From positions 1 through 26,602 of the forward strand of contig DATLYF010000185.1 of NCBI GenBank assembly GCA_035575095.1: 26,602 bases of DNA, read 5' to 3'. Origin of the DNA: DATLYF01 sp035575095 (GTDB lineage: Bacteria; Pseudomonadota; Gammaproteobacteria; Competibacterales; Competibacteraceae). The notes beneath the pieces were generated by a model. The model was given only the letters and a program-made list of their open reading frames with translations, searched no databases and had not been told where the DNA came from. The translations under genes were made by a program, and so were the position numbers. Of this stretch, positions 16,949-23,853 are shown one piece after another (the first letter of the stretch is position 1; each line of letters starts with the position of its first letter).

Positions 16949-16950
16949 TC

Positions 16951-16979
16951 TTGACACCCGCCGGTGGCGCGGGTACATT
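16951..16979 (+). promoter_or_regulatory. Sigma70 promoter of tRNA-Met
   Basis: A perfect TTGACA and a TACATT -10 box are separated by exactly 17 bases. A GC-rich discriminator (GCGGCCTCG) follows, as expected for stringently controlled stable RNA promoters. The -35 box starts two bases after the ychF stop codon, and the tRNA begins about 43 bases after the -10 box. Confidence 0.8.
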
Positions 16980-17022
16980 ACGCGGCCTCGACGGCGCTCC
17001 ATCGCCGCTCGCATCCGAATAG

Positions 17023-17099
17023 GGCTATGTAGCTCAGGCGGTTAGAGCACGGCACTCATAATGCCGGTGTCGGTGGTTCGAGTCCACCCATAGCCACCA
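17023..17099 (+). tRNA. tRNA-Met, elongator (anticodon CAT)
   Basis: A full 77-base cloverleaf has acceptor stem GGCTATG with CATAGCC, discriminator A and encoded CCA. The D arm is GCTCAGGCGGTTAGAGC, the anticodon stem is CGGCA/TGCCG with loop CTCATAA, and the T arm is GGTGGTTCGAGTCCACC. A paired first position (G-C) marks it as elongator rather than initiator. A CAT anticodon could in principle be a lysidine-modified isoleucine tRNA, but the sequence is close to elongator tRNA-Met and the site after ychF fits. Confidence 0.93.
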
Positions 17100-17107
17100 G
17101 ACAAATC

Positions 17108-17141
17108 AAGCACTTAGAGCGCTTGCTTTAAGTGCTTTTTT
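17108..17141 (+). terminator. Intrinsic terminator after tRNA-Met
   Basis: A 9-bp perfect stem (AAGCACTTA with TAAGTGCTT) surrounds a 12-base loop and runs into a tract of T (17136-17141). It closes the monocistronic tRNA unit. Confidence 0.82.
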
Positions 17142-17214
17142 ACTGGGCAGCTGGTTTGAACCATCTCGTTTCCCGGTAGTCTTCTCAGGGGCAGTCGTCA
17201 TCTGCTCTTTGTGT

Positions 17215-17721
17215 ATGTCGACAGCCATGCGAACCTCCAGGCTCTCGCTTCTCCAGCAAATGCCCATCTTCGGTGGTATCCACGATGCGGCGTTGACGTT
17301 TCTTTTGGATAGGACCTCGACCGTTGCCGTCGCCAAGGGCGATTATTTCTTCCGCGAAGGCGATCAGGCATCGGCGATGTTCGTCCTGGAGGAGGGCAGG
17401 GTCGCCGTCCTGAAGGCTTGGCAGGGTCGCGACTACCTGTTGAGGTACTTGGAGACGGGGGATTGCTTTGGCGAGATGGCCTTGATCGACCTCGGTCGGC
17501 GCAGTGCCTCGGTCTGTGCCGTTACCGATTGCAGCGCCATCGAAATCTCGGTGGCCAGCCTCTATGAGCTGTATCAGCAGGATCCGACGCAGTTTGCCAT
17601 GATTCACATGAACCTGGAGCGCGAGCTCAGCCGCCGGCTACGAGAGGTGAACGAGCAGTTGTTCCAGGCCAGGATGCAGGCGGGGCTCATCGGCGAAGAG
17701 GCCTGTTTCCGCCCCCTTTGA
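17215..17721 (+). CDS. Stand-alone cyclic nucleotide-binding domain protein
   Basis: The 168-residue product is a Crp/Fnr-type cNMP-binding domain: LLQQMPIFGGIHDAALTFLLD, then beta roll EGDQASAMFVLEEGRVAVLK, then a phosphate-binding cassette FGEMALIDLGRRSASV (85-100) with the Glu and Arg expected for cAMP or cGMP contact. A long helix (ARMQAGLIG at its end) replaces the winged helix of Crp, so it cannot bind DNA in the usual way; the full CRP length would be about 210. It probably reports cyclic nucleotide level to a protein partner. The start is uncertain (TTG 17209, ATG 17215 or 17227), with no clear ribosome site. It converges on an adenylate cyclase gene seven bases away. Confidence 0.85.
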   Translation: MSTAMRTSRLSLLQQMPIFGGIHDAALTFLLDRTSTVAVAKGDYFFREGDQASAMFVLEEGRVAVLKAWQGRDYLLRYLETGDCFGEMALIDLGRRSASVCAVTDCSAIEISVASLYELYQQDPTQFAMIHMNLERELSRRLREVNEQLFQARMQAGLIGEEACFRPL

Positions 17722-17728
17722 TGTGCCC

Positions 17729-19840
17729 TCACTTCAGCCCCAACAGTTCATAGACCTCGAGCGGCTTCTGCTTACCCTTGACCTGGATCTGCCGGCTCTC
17801 GCCGACTGTGACCTGATCCTTGACCCGGGCGTAGGTGGCGGCACTGATCAGAATCTGGTGCGGCCCGGTATGCTCCTGGATGCGCTTGGCGGTGTTGACA
17901 TCATCGCCGATGGCTGTGTACTCGACGCGCTCCTTGGTCCCCACCAGCCCCAGCACCGCTTCACCGACGTGCAGGCCGATACCGCAGGTAAGGCGGAAAA
18001 TGGGCGAGACCTCGCGGTGCAGGGCGTTGATGGCATCACGGATGGCGAGGGCGGCGCGGACCGCGCGCAACACGTGATCGGGCTGGGGCAGGGGAGCGTT
18101 GAACCAGGCCATCACCGCATCCCCCAGAAACTTATCGATCGTCCCCTCCTGGGCGAGCACGGCGTTGGCCATCGCCGCCAGGTAGCGGTTGAGCAGGCCC
18201 ACCAGGTCCTCGGCATTGAGCTGCTCGCTGATGCCGGTGAAGCCGTGAATGTCGGCGAATACGAGGGTGATCTCGTGGCGCTGGCCGCCGAGCTGGAGAT
18301 GATCCGGATCGATCTGGTTCAGGATGGCCGGTGATACCATGTGCTCCAGGAGCCGCCGCTGAGCCTCCATCTGTTTCTTCTCGGTTACGTCGTCGACGAC
18401 TATCGCCACTCCCTGTATCTGCTCCGCGGCCTTGAGCGCGGAGAGGTTGAAGCGCAGGTGTAGCGCACCACGTTCCGGCAAGGGCAGGCTCATTTCGAGG
18501 CCGATCACCGGCTTTTCCGTACGGCGGATGCTGAGGACATGGTGCAGTAGGGGCGTCCCCAAGGCAGGGAGCGCGTCGGCCACGTTCTTGCCGACGAGCT
18601 GGCCGCTACTTGCGACTCCCAGAATATGCAGTGCGGCCTGATTGCACAGGGTGATATTGCCTTGTAGGTCCAGGGTGATGACCCCGCTGACGATGGAGGA
18701 GAAGACGTTGTCGAGCAGATCCTTGAGTTCCGTAACCTCGCTCAGCGTCTGGCTCAACCGGGCCTCGCGATCCTGCAGCCGCTCGGCCATGTGGTCAAAG
18801 GCCTGGGCCAGTTGACCCAGCTCGCCGTGGCCGGGCGAAAGCCCGGTACGCGCACCGAGATCGCCGCTTTGCAGTCGTTCGGTTGCCGTCAGCAGAATCC
18901 TGGCCGGCCCCAGGATGAGGCGGTTGCCGAACCACCAGGCCGCGGCGAGGGCCAGCAGCGCGACCACGGCGAAGACCAGCAGGTTGCGGATGAACGCACG
19001 ATTCACATCGGCGAAGGCCACCGCGGTTGGAATGCCGACGGCCAGATAGACGGTATACCCATCCAGCCGACTGCCGCCGATCGGGGCAAAGGCGAACAGG
19101 CTCATCACCCCGTCCAGATTGGGAGCCTGGACCGTGTCGGCCTCGCGCCGGTTCAGGATGGACTTGACCAGCGGGGTATCGGCCGCCGAGGTGCCCGTCA
19201 ACCCAAGCGCTGAGGGATGGTGTACGAGCACGGTGCCGTTTCGGTCGAACAGGGTCAGCGTCGCACCGCTCGGCAGCTGGGCTTCGGCTGCCAGTTGCTT
19301 GAGCCAGACCAGATCGAGGGCGGCAAAGACCGCTCCCTGGACGGTCCCCGCATCATCCACGAACGGGTAACCGAAGTTGACGCTAGCCTTGCCCGTGATC
19401 CGGCCAATCTGATACTCGCCGATGGCGAAGTCGCGGGTTTGCAAGGCCCCTTTCACATAGGCCCGATCGGCGAGGTTGACCGGCCGCGTCAGCCGCAGCC
19501 CGCTGCAGAAGGTGTCACCGTCGAGATCCACGGCACCGAGGTTGGCATAGAAGGGATAGCGTCTGAGGAAATCGGCAAACAGGGCGCTGCAGCCGGCGCC
19601 GTCCCGTTGCCGCACCGCTGGCAGTTGAGCCAGAGCCGTGAGCAGTTGCCGTGCCCCTTCGATGAAGCGCTCATGCTGGCTGGCCATCAGGCGGATCAGA
19701 CGCTGCGCCTCGACCTGAACGGCCCTGGCTGCGCTCTGCCGCTCCTGGAGACTGGAGTAGATGATCAGGCCGAACGCAGGCAGCACCGCCAGCAACATCA
19801 GGGCGAGCAAGCGCGCCCGCAGGCTTGCGAAGATCGTCAT
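17729..19840 (-). CDS. Membrane-bound class III adenylate cyclase (Cache-HAMP-PAS-CYC)
   Basis: The 703-residue product has TM1 (about 12-28), a periplasmic Cache-type sensor domain (about 35-280, with RAYVKGALQTRDFAIGEYQ), TM2 (about 286-303), HAMP (about 305-360), a PAS-like domain (about 375-485) and a class III cyclase domain (about 500-703). Metal-binding Asp530 (FADIHGFT) and Asp574 (FLGDAVMAW), adenine-selecting Lys570 and Asp647, and transition-state Asn649 and Arg653 are all present, favouring ATP over GTP. It should make cAMP in response to a periplasmic small molecule. The ATG at 19840 places TM1 correctly; the ribosome site is weak. The upstream region contains a striking direct repeat. 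Confidence 0.92.
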   Translation of the reverse strand: MTIFASLRARLLALMLLAVLPAFGLIIYSSLQERQSAARAVQVEAQRLIRLMASQHERFIEGARQLLTALAQLPAVRQRDGAGCSALFADFLRRYPFYANLGAVDLDGDTFCSGLRLTRPVNLADRAYVKGALQTRDFAIGEYQIGRITGKASVNFGYPFVDDAGTVQGAVFAALDLVWLKQLAAEAQLPSGATLTLFDRNGTVLVHHPSALGLTGTSAADTPLVKSILNRREADTVQAPNLDGVMSLFAFAPIGGSRLDGYTVYLAVGIPTAVAFADVNRAFIRNLLVFAVVALLALAAAWWFGNRLILGPARILLTATERLQSGDLGARTGLSPGHGELGQLAQAFDHMAERLQDREARLSQTLSEVTELKDLLDNVFSSIVSGVITLDLQGNITLCNQAALHILGVASSGQLVGKNVADALPALGTPLLHHVLSIRRTEKPVIGLEMSLPLPERGALHLRFNLSALKAAEQIQGVAIVVDDVTEKKQMEAQRRLLEHMVSPAILNQIDPDHLQLGGQRHEITLVFADIHGFTGISEQLNAEDLVGLLNRYLAAMANAVLAQEGTIDKFLGDAVMAWFNAPLPQPDHVLRAVRAALAIRDAINALHREVSPIFRLTCGIGLHVGEAVLGLVGTKERVEYTAIGDDVNTAKRIQEHTGPHQILISAATYARVKDQVTVGESRQIQVKGKQKPLEVYELLGLK

Positions 19841-19870
19841 ATCGGGGCTGCCTCTTGGCTGTCGCAAGAA

Positions 19871-19955
19871 TTGACTCGGGGAGCGCGATCGGACCACGTC
19901 CTCGCGTTCAAAGCGAGTGACGCTGAAACCGTTGACTCGGGGAACGCGATCGGAC
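19871..19955. repeat. 24-bp direct repeat with central inverted repeat upstream of the cyclase gene
   Basis: Two copies of TTGACTCGGGGA(G/A)CGCGATCGGAC lie at 19871-19894 and 19932-19955, differing at one base, 61 bases apart start to start. Between them is an inverted repeat, CTCGC-N7-GCGAG (19901-19917), whose arms extend with a bulge. The first copy is 31-54 bases upstream of the cyclase ATG. The layout suggests a regulatory site, but no known operator is recognised. Confidence 0.8.
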
Positions 19956-20091
19956 GACTCGCCGATCTAGGTTGAATATAGTGGATCGAGAGGCCGGCGC
20001 CGGAGCTGCCGCCCAGGCCGGCCCTCACTGGTAAAACAAATGGAGAACGGTACCGTAGGCTGCACAGTACCGAGAGACAGGCAGAGCGGGC

Positions 20092-20310
20092 TTAGCGCCG
20101 CTTGCTCTTACCGACTTCGTGGCCGATGAATCCGCCTACTGCGGTACCACCAACGGTGCCGAGAGCGCTGCCTTCGGTGAGTATGGAACCCCCTACGCCG
20201 CCGATGGCCGCCCCGGTGATGGTGGCCTTGTCCTGATAACTCAGATTACCGCAGGCGCTCAGGCCGAGGGCCAGGACGCCGATCGCGATCGCCATCATAA
20301 CTTTACGCAT
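20092..20310 (-). CDS. osmB: OsmB-like glycine-zipper lipoprotein
   Basis: The 72-residue precursor equals E. coli OsmB in length. It has a signal segment with lipobox LSAC (Cys near residue 20), then a glycine-zipper core (TGAAIGGVGGSILTEGSALG, then TVGGTAVGGFIGHEVGK) and a basic KSKRR end. E. coli OsmB is an osmotically and stationary-phase induced lipoprotein of unclear function. AGGAGG about nine bases before the ATG at 20310 fixes the start; a longer frame from 20352 is rejected. It is divergent from a glutathione transferase gene, with a roughly 180-base AT-richer spacer likely to hold both promoters. Confidence 0.87.
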   Translation of the reverse strand: MRKVMMAIAIGVLALGLSACGNLSYQDKATITGAAIGGVGGSILTEGSALGTVGGTAVGGFIGHEVGKSKRR

Positions 20311-20491
20311 GCTGGAAACGCCTCCTGCCAAGTGTCCGAGCGAATTGCCCAATCCGTTACATAAACTTCAAATTTTTCGACAAATTATCTCCGTAAGGAT
20401 TCCGGGCGCAGCCAGAGGGAAAACGGAATGCTCCGGGACTGCGGATGTCGTACAGTGCATCGCTGAGCAACAATCCAGGAGGCAGCGGCCG

Positions 20492-21199
20492 ATGGTCATC
20501 ACCCTGTACGATCTTGCCGGCGCGGAGGACAGCATCCGCTTCAGCCCCCATTGCTGGCGGGTGCGGATGGCGCTCCGCCACAAGGGACTGGACTTCGAAG
20601 CCATCCCCTGGCGCTTCACGGAGAAGGACGTCATCGCCTTCTCCGGGCAGGGCGCCGTCCCGGTGCTGGTCGACGGCCAGCGCACGGTGGTCGATAGCTG
20701 GGAGATCGCCCGTTACCTCGACGCCGCCTACCCGGACAGCCCGTCCCTGCTCGGCGGCGAGCAGGGTACGGCGCACGCCCTGTTCATCAAGCTCTGGTGT
20801 GAGCAAACCCTGCATCCGCTGGTCTTGCGCATGATCCTGTTCGACATTTTCGCCGCCCTTCACGAGAAGGACATCGACTACTTCCGCCGGACGCGGGAGG
20901 CGCGGCTGGGGATGACGCTGGAGCAGGCCGTGCTGCCCCCGGAGCAGGGATTGCCGCAACTGGCGCAGGTGCTCTCCGTCCCGCGCGCCGTGCTGGCGGT
21001 CCAGCCGTACCTGGGCGGCATCAGCCCCAGCTTCGCCGACTATCTCCTGCTGGGCGTATTCATGTGGGCGCGCACGGTTTCACCGATCCGCCTGTTGCAG
21101 GCGGACGATCCGATGTACGCTTGGCGCGAGCGGCTGCTCGATGCCTTCGACGGCTACGCCCGCAAGGCCCGGCGCATCCACGACAGCTACCCGGAGTGA
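20492..21199 (+). CDS. Glutathione S-transferase, beta-etherase (LigE)-like
   Basis: The 235-residue protein has the thioredoxin-fold N-terminal domain ITLYDLAGAEDSIRFSPHCWRVRMALRHKGLDFE, then AVPVLVDGQRTVVDSWEIARYLD with the conserved cis-Pro and glutathione-contact Asp-Ser, and a helical C-terminal domain ending in FADYLLLGVFMWARTV and a DDPMYAWRERLLDAFDG segment. These match sphingomonad LigE-type beta-etherases in layout, though substrate specificity cannot be read from the sequence. SP in FSPHCWR is the catalytic region. AGGAGG eight bases upstream fixes the ATG at 20492. The stop is within six bases of a second GST gene start. Confidence 0.85.
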   Translation: MVITLYDLAGAEDSIRFSPHCWRVRMALRHKGLDFEAIPWRFTEKDVIAFSGQGAVPVLVDGQRTVVDSWEIARYLDAAYPDSPSLLGGEQGTAHALFIKLWCEQTLHPLVLRMILFDIFAALHEKDIDYFRRTREARLGMTLEQAVLPPEQGLPQLAQVLSVPRAVLAVQPYLGGISPSFADYLLLGVFMWARTVSPIRLLQADDPMYAWRERLLDAFDGYARKARRIHDSYPE

Positions 21200-21204
21200 A
21201 CGCC

Positions 21205-21903
21205 GTGATCGAGCTCTTCTACTGGACCACCCCGAACGGCCACAAGATCACCATTCTGCTGGAGGAACTCGGCCTGCCCTACACCATCCGGCCGGTCAAC
21301 ATCTCCCGCGGCGAGCAGTTCGCGCCGGAGTTCCTCGCCATCTCGCCGAGCAACAAGATCCCGGCCATCATCGACCACGCTCCCGCCGATGGCGGCCCGC
21401 CGCTGTCGGTGTTCGAGTCCGGGGTGATTCTCCAGTACCTGGCGGAGAAGACCGGCCGCTTCCTGCCGATTGAGCTGCGTGCCCGCAAGGTGGTGCTGGA
21501 ATGGCTGCTATGGCAGATGAGCGAGCAGGGTCCGATGCTCGGGCAGAACCATCACTTCCGCCTGTATGCGCCGGAGAAGCTGCCCTACGCCATCGAACGC
21601 TACACCAAAGAGGCCGAGCGGCTCTACGACGTGCTCGACCGCCGCCTGAAGGACCGCGCCTTCGTGGCCGATGAATACTCCATCGCCGATATGGCCATCT
21701 ATCCGTGGGTCGTGCCCCACGAGCGCCAGGGTATCGACCTCGACGAATTCCCCCACGTGCAGCGCTGGTTTCAAGCGCTACGCGCGCGTGACGCCATCCA
21801 GCGCGCCTACGCCAAGGCCGATGAGATCAACACCGCCCCCACGATCACCGAGGAATCGCGGGCCATTCTTTTCGGGCAGGGAAGGCTGAAGCCGCAAGGG
21901 TAG
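21205..21903 (+). CDS. Glutathione S-transferase, YfcG/Nu-class-like disulfide reductase
   Basis: The 232-residue product begins VIELFYWTTPNGHKITILLEE, matching the Thr-Pro-Asn-Gly-His-Lys motif of E. coli YfcG and YghU, followed by EFLAISPSNKIPAIID and the GSH-binding FESGVILQYLAEKTG. Nu-class enzymes use two glutathiones and reduce disulfides or peroxides. Two GTG starts fit: 21196, which overlaps the previous stop as GTGA, and 21205, which gives the family N-terminus and follows CCGGAG with normal spacing; the latter is chosen. It is surely co-expressed with the LigE-like GST. Confidence 0.9.
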   Translation: MIELFYWTTPNGHKITILLEELGLPYTIRPVNISRGEQFAPEFLAISPSNKIPAIIDHAPADGGPPLSVFESGVILQYLAEKTGRFLPIELRARKVVLEWLLWQMSEQGPMLGQNHHFRLYAPEKLPYAIERYTKEAERLYDVLDRRLKDRAFVADEYSIADMAIYPWVVPHERQGIDLDEFPHVQRWFQALRARDAIQRAYAKADEINTAPTITEESRAILFGQGRLKPQG

Positions 21904-21967
21904 GGGCGGGCGGCATACCCGCCGCCCTTCAGGGCGACGGGGCAGGCCGTATCGGTCGAATAGGGCG

Positions 21968-22597
21968 CTACGCCGATTTCTCGGTCGGCGCTTCGGTGAG
22001 TTTGGAGCGCTTCACGGCGCGGTTGGCATTGACCTTGACTGGGGGTTCGGCGCTGGTTGCGACGGCAGGCTCTGAGCTCGCTGTAACGGGAGGCTCGGCG
22101 CTGGTTGCGACGGCAGGCTCTGGGCTCGCTGCAAGGGAGGGTTCGGCGCTGGTTGCGACGGCGGTTTCAGGCGGAGTCGTGGCCTGCTGAGCGTCTTTCT
22201 GCGGGTTTGCGGATGCCTGTGGTGTGGCCTCATCCCGGTTGCCCCAGTAGAAGTCGCGGCCACCACGTAGCCAGGTCTTGAAGACCGCGCTGCGGAACGT
22301 GGCCTCGCGCTCGAAGCAACGCTGGTTCCAGTCGAGCATAAAGGCCAGGGCCTCGCTGTTGGCCCGATCCAACGTGTTGGCCCATTGCTGTAGCCAGGGC
22401 CGGTCCTGGAGCCAGATCCGCCTGGCTTCGAGCAGGCATGCGGTGTGGCTCTGGAAGGCTCTGAGCGGGCTCAGGGCCCCCCATCCTGCAGGCGCCGATG
22501 TCTCATCGAGCCGTCGCGCGACTTCCAGCCACAGGTCCCAAAGCTTCTGCTGGGTGTTCAGGTAGGCCTCAACAAAATCGCCGTAGCTACTCGCCAT
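21968..22597 (-). CDS. Phasin-like protein with repetitive Ala/Pro/Glu tail
   Basis: I do not firmly recognise this 209-residue protein. The first ~120 residues are helical and rich in Trp and aromatics (FVEAYLNTQQKLWDLWLEVARRLD, then FMLDWNQRCFEREATF), a pattern resembling phasins or the PhaE-type subunit of polyhydroxyalkanoate synthase. The tail (about 125-200) is low complexity with a 16-residue repeat based on PEPAVATSAEPPVTAS, and ends in a basic stretch, as in PhaF- or PhaM-type proteins. AGAGGAAA precedes the ATG at 22597. No pha genes are adjacent; the MaoC protein elsewhere in the window could supply (R)-hydroxyacyl-CoA, but that link is weak. Confidence 0.65.
   Translation of the reverse strand: MASSYGDFVEAYLNTQQKLWDLWLEVARRLDETSAPAGWGALSPLRAFQSHTACLLEARRIWLQDRPWLQQWANTLDRANSEALAFMLDWNQRCFEREATFRSAVFKTWLRGGRDFYWGNRDEATPQASANPQKDAQQATTPPETAVATSAEPSLAASPEPAVATSAEPPVTASSEPAVATSAEPPVKVNANRAVKRSKLTEAPTEKSA
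22047..22160. repeat. 48-bp tandem repeat inside the phasin-like gene
   Basis: The block beginning TCGGCGCTGGTTGCGACGGC recurs at 22047, 22095 and 22143, an exact 48-base period with few differences between units; the third unit is partial. It encodes 16-residue repeats in frame, so copy-number change would not break the gene. Confidence 0.85.
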
Positions 22598-23088
22598 CTG
22601 ATTTCCTCTTGTGGTTTGGGGCTCTGAGAGTGTATCGCCTGTTGAGGTGCCCCGTCTTTTCGCCTATCCCTGGTTGTGGTAGGGCACCAAAGAAAAACTT
22701 TAGCGGATCTCAAGCTGGATTGTATTGATTTGTTTGATTTCCAGTTATCAGGGGCCCTCTTGAGGAAAGCGCTTGTTGCAATCCGGGGGTGTTGTGCTAC
22801 AGAACAGCTACACAGCTCAGGGTCCCAGGTCGGCGGCTACCTCGATCCGAACGGCAACGATTTCTGGGCAGTGGAGACGTTCGTCCGCGACGGGCAGATG
22901 ATCATCCTGGGGAGCGACCGCGACAGCGGGCTGTGGATCTTTAGGTACACCGGACCCCGAGCCTACGTAAGGGTCGCTGACGTATCAGGGCGCGCCTATT
23001 CGCTCTCCTCGCTCGGCGTAAGTGACGGGCGAGGAGCTGCCGATCCAGGTCCGCGCCCCCTATTGTGGGGCTATTCGACGGGAGCTGG
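22598..23088. other. Interval without an intact gene
   Basis: About 490 bases separate the phasin-like gene and the Rmf-like gene. The only recognisable coding content is the remnant at 22826-22960 on the plus strand. The stretch 22598-22800 is AT-richer than its surroundings and probably holds the phasin-like gene promoter. From 22960 to 23088 nothing is seen. Confidence 0.55.
22826..22960 (+). pseudogene. C-terminal remnant of a secreted LVIVD/beta-propeller-type protein
   Basis: One frame reads GYLDPNGNDFWAVETFV, then RDGQMIILGSDRDSGLWIF and RYTGP. This pattern (FWAVE...DG...GSDRDSGLWIF.YTG) is typical of the last blade of LVIVD-repeat or choice-of-anchor secreted proteins. The upstream 50 codons in the same frame do not look related, and there is no start, signal peptide or earlier repeat, so the rest of the gene is gone. 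The break near 22826 is abrupt, suggesting deletion or rearrangement. The family assignment rests on memory of the motif. Confidence 0.5.
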
Positions 23089-23364
23089 TCAGAGCGCCCG
23101 TCTATGGCTGCTCAGGGCATGGGCGAGGGCCGGTTTGTCGTCGCAGGCGCTATGGGCCATCTGCCATCCCCATTTCCACTGTTCCCATTCGGGGTTGCCG
23201 AAGGGATAGGGGTTGGCGTTGACCGGTGCGCCGACCAGTGCTTCATACAGACCCAGCCTCCAGGGTTCGGCCGAGGGATCGACCAGCCGCGGGCGATGGG
23301 AACGGAAAGACCTGTGCTGCAGGGACAGATAGGGTGTCGCGTTGCTTTGCGGGTCGGTGTGCAT
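23089..23364 (-). CDS. Rmf/CrpP-like small protein
   Basis: The 91-residue product carries LYEALVGAPVNANPYPFG followed by WEQWKWGWQMAHSA. The G...NPYP...W..GW..A pattern is that of the ribosome modulation factor/CrpP family, in which Rmf dimerises 70S ribosomes in stationary phase. Here the domain is near the C-terminus, with about 45 extra N-terminal residues rich in Arg, Ser and Pro. The ATG at 23364 is supported by GGAGGT five bases upstream; an ATG at 23391 is less likely. Some family members have been reported as phosphorylating enzymes, so function is open. Confidence 0.65.
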   Translation of the reverse strand: MHTDPQSNATPYLSLQHRSFRSHRPRLVDPSAEPWRLGLYEALVGAPVNANPYPFGNPEWEQWKWGWQMAHSACDDKPALAHALSSHRRAL

Positions 23365-23463
23365 AGTGACCTCCAAAGCCACGTTGTACACGTTGGATCA
23401 GTGGCCGTAAGCCGCCAGTATCACGGTTTCGGCGGCCTGCGTACAGACGGCCATGGGTGCGCA

Positions 23464-23481
23464 GGCTCGATCGATCGAGCC
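23464..23481. promoter_or_regulatory. 18-bp perfect palindrome, possible operator
   Basis: GGCTCGATCGATCGAGCC reads the same on both strands. It lies about 100 bases upstream of the Rmf-like start codon. It could be a dimeric regulator site; no known operator is matched. Confidence 0.45.
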
Positions 23482-23625
23482 CCGTGCTCAGGCACCATCA
23501 TATCCATTGGGGGTCGATCTGTTCTCAATAATAGCGCTCTCGCGCGGTTGCGTTACATCCTTTCTTCCCGGGCGGCGGCCTCGCATATTCCGGGGGGATT
23601 GCCTGCGGCTCACGGTTCATCGAGG

Positions 23626-23719
23626 CTTCAGGTGTCCTGAGGGATGCTAGCCTCTGCCGTAGGGAACACGGCAACCGAGCTGTCCTTGCCTCTTACCCGC
23701 CGGATCGGCGGGTCTTTTT
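23626..23719 (+). ncRNA. Candidate structured RNA or 5' leader ending in a terminator
   Basis: Three hairpins follow in order on the plus strand: TCAGG-TGT-CCTGA (23628-23640), TGCCGT-AGGGAAC-ACGGCA (23655-23673) and ACCCGCCG-GAT-CGGCGGGT (23695-23713), the last followed by C and five T. No gene for which this would be the terminator lies upstream on the plus strand. It may be a small RNA or an attenuator in the leader of the gene at 23854. Loops do not match riboswitch classes I can recall. Confidence 0.4.
23695..23719 (+). terminator. Intrinsic terminator upstream of the small acidic gene
   Basis: The 8-bp perfect stem ACCCGCCG/CGGCGGGT with a 3-base loop is followed by CTTTTT. It lies 135 bases before the ATG at 23854 and has no intact plus-strand gene before it. 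Confidence 0.7.
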
Positions 23720-23853
23720 GCGCAGAGCCCGTCTGCGGCAACGCCTCATCCAGGCTGCGATGGAGATGCGACATGGTCGCCCGCTCCGGGCAGCACCGAG
23801 ACCGTGCTCCATGCCGCCTATACTCTGACCATTCCCCAGCCGGAGATCTGTCC

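Larger units (their letters stand above)
23365..23853. other. Noncoding interval with palindrome, hairpins and terminator
   Basis: No credible protein frame lies here. It contains an 18-bp palindrome at 23464-23481 and, on the plus strand, three successive hairpins ending in an intrinsic terminator at 23626-23719; both are listed separately. Promoters for the Rmf-like gene (minus) and the small acidic protein (plus) should also be here. Confidence 0.6.

Noticed and set aside
21908..21927. GGGCGGC/GCCGCCC inverted repeat after the second GST gene as a terminator
   Set aside because: Only two T follow the stem, so it is not a convincing intrinsic terminator, though it could still stabilise the transcript end.
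22676..23209. Whole 177-codon plus-strand frame as an intact gene
   Set aside because: Only about 45 codons resemble a known motif; the part after 23089 is antisense to the Rmf-like gene and the beginning lacks a signal peptide or ribosome site.
23655..23713. Guanidine (ykkC-type) or other known riboswitch
   Set aside because: The AGGGAAC loop is loosely reminiscent, but the required conserved loops and the ACGR elements are missing.
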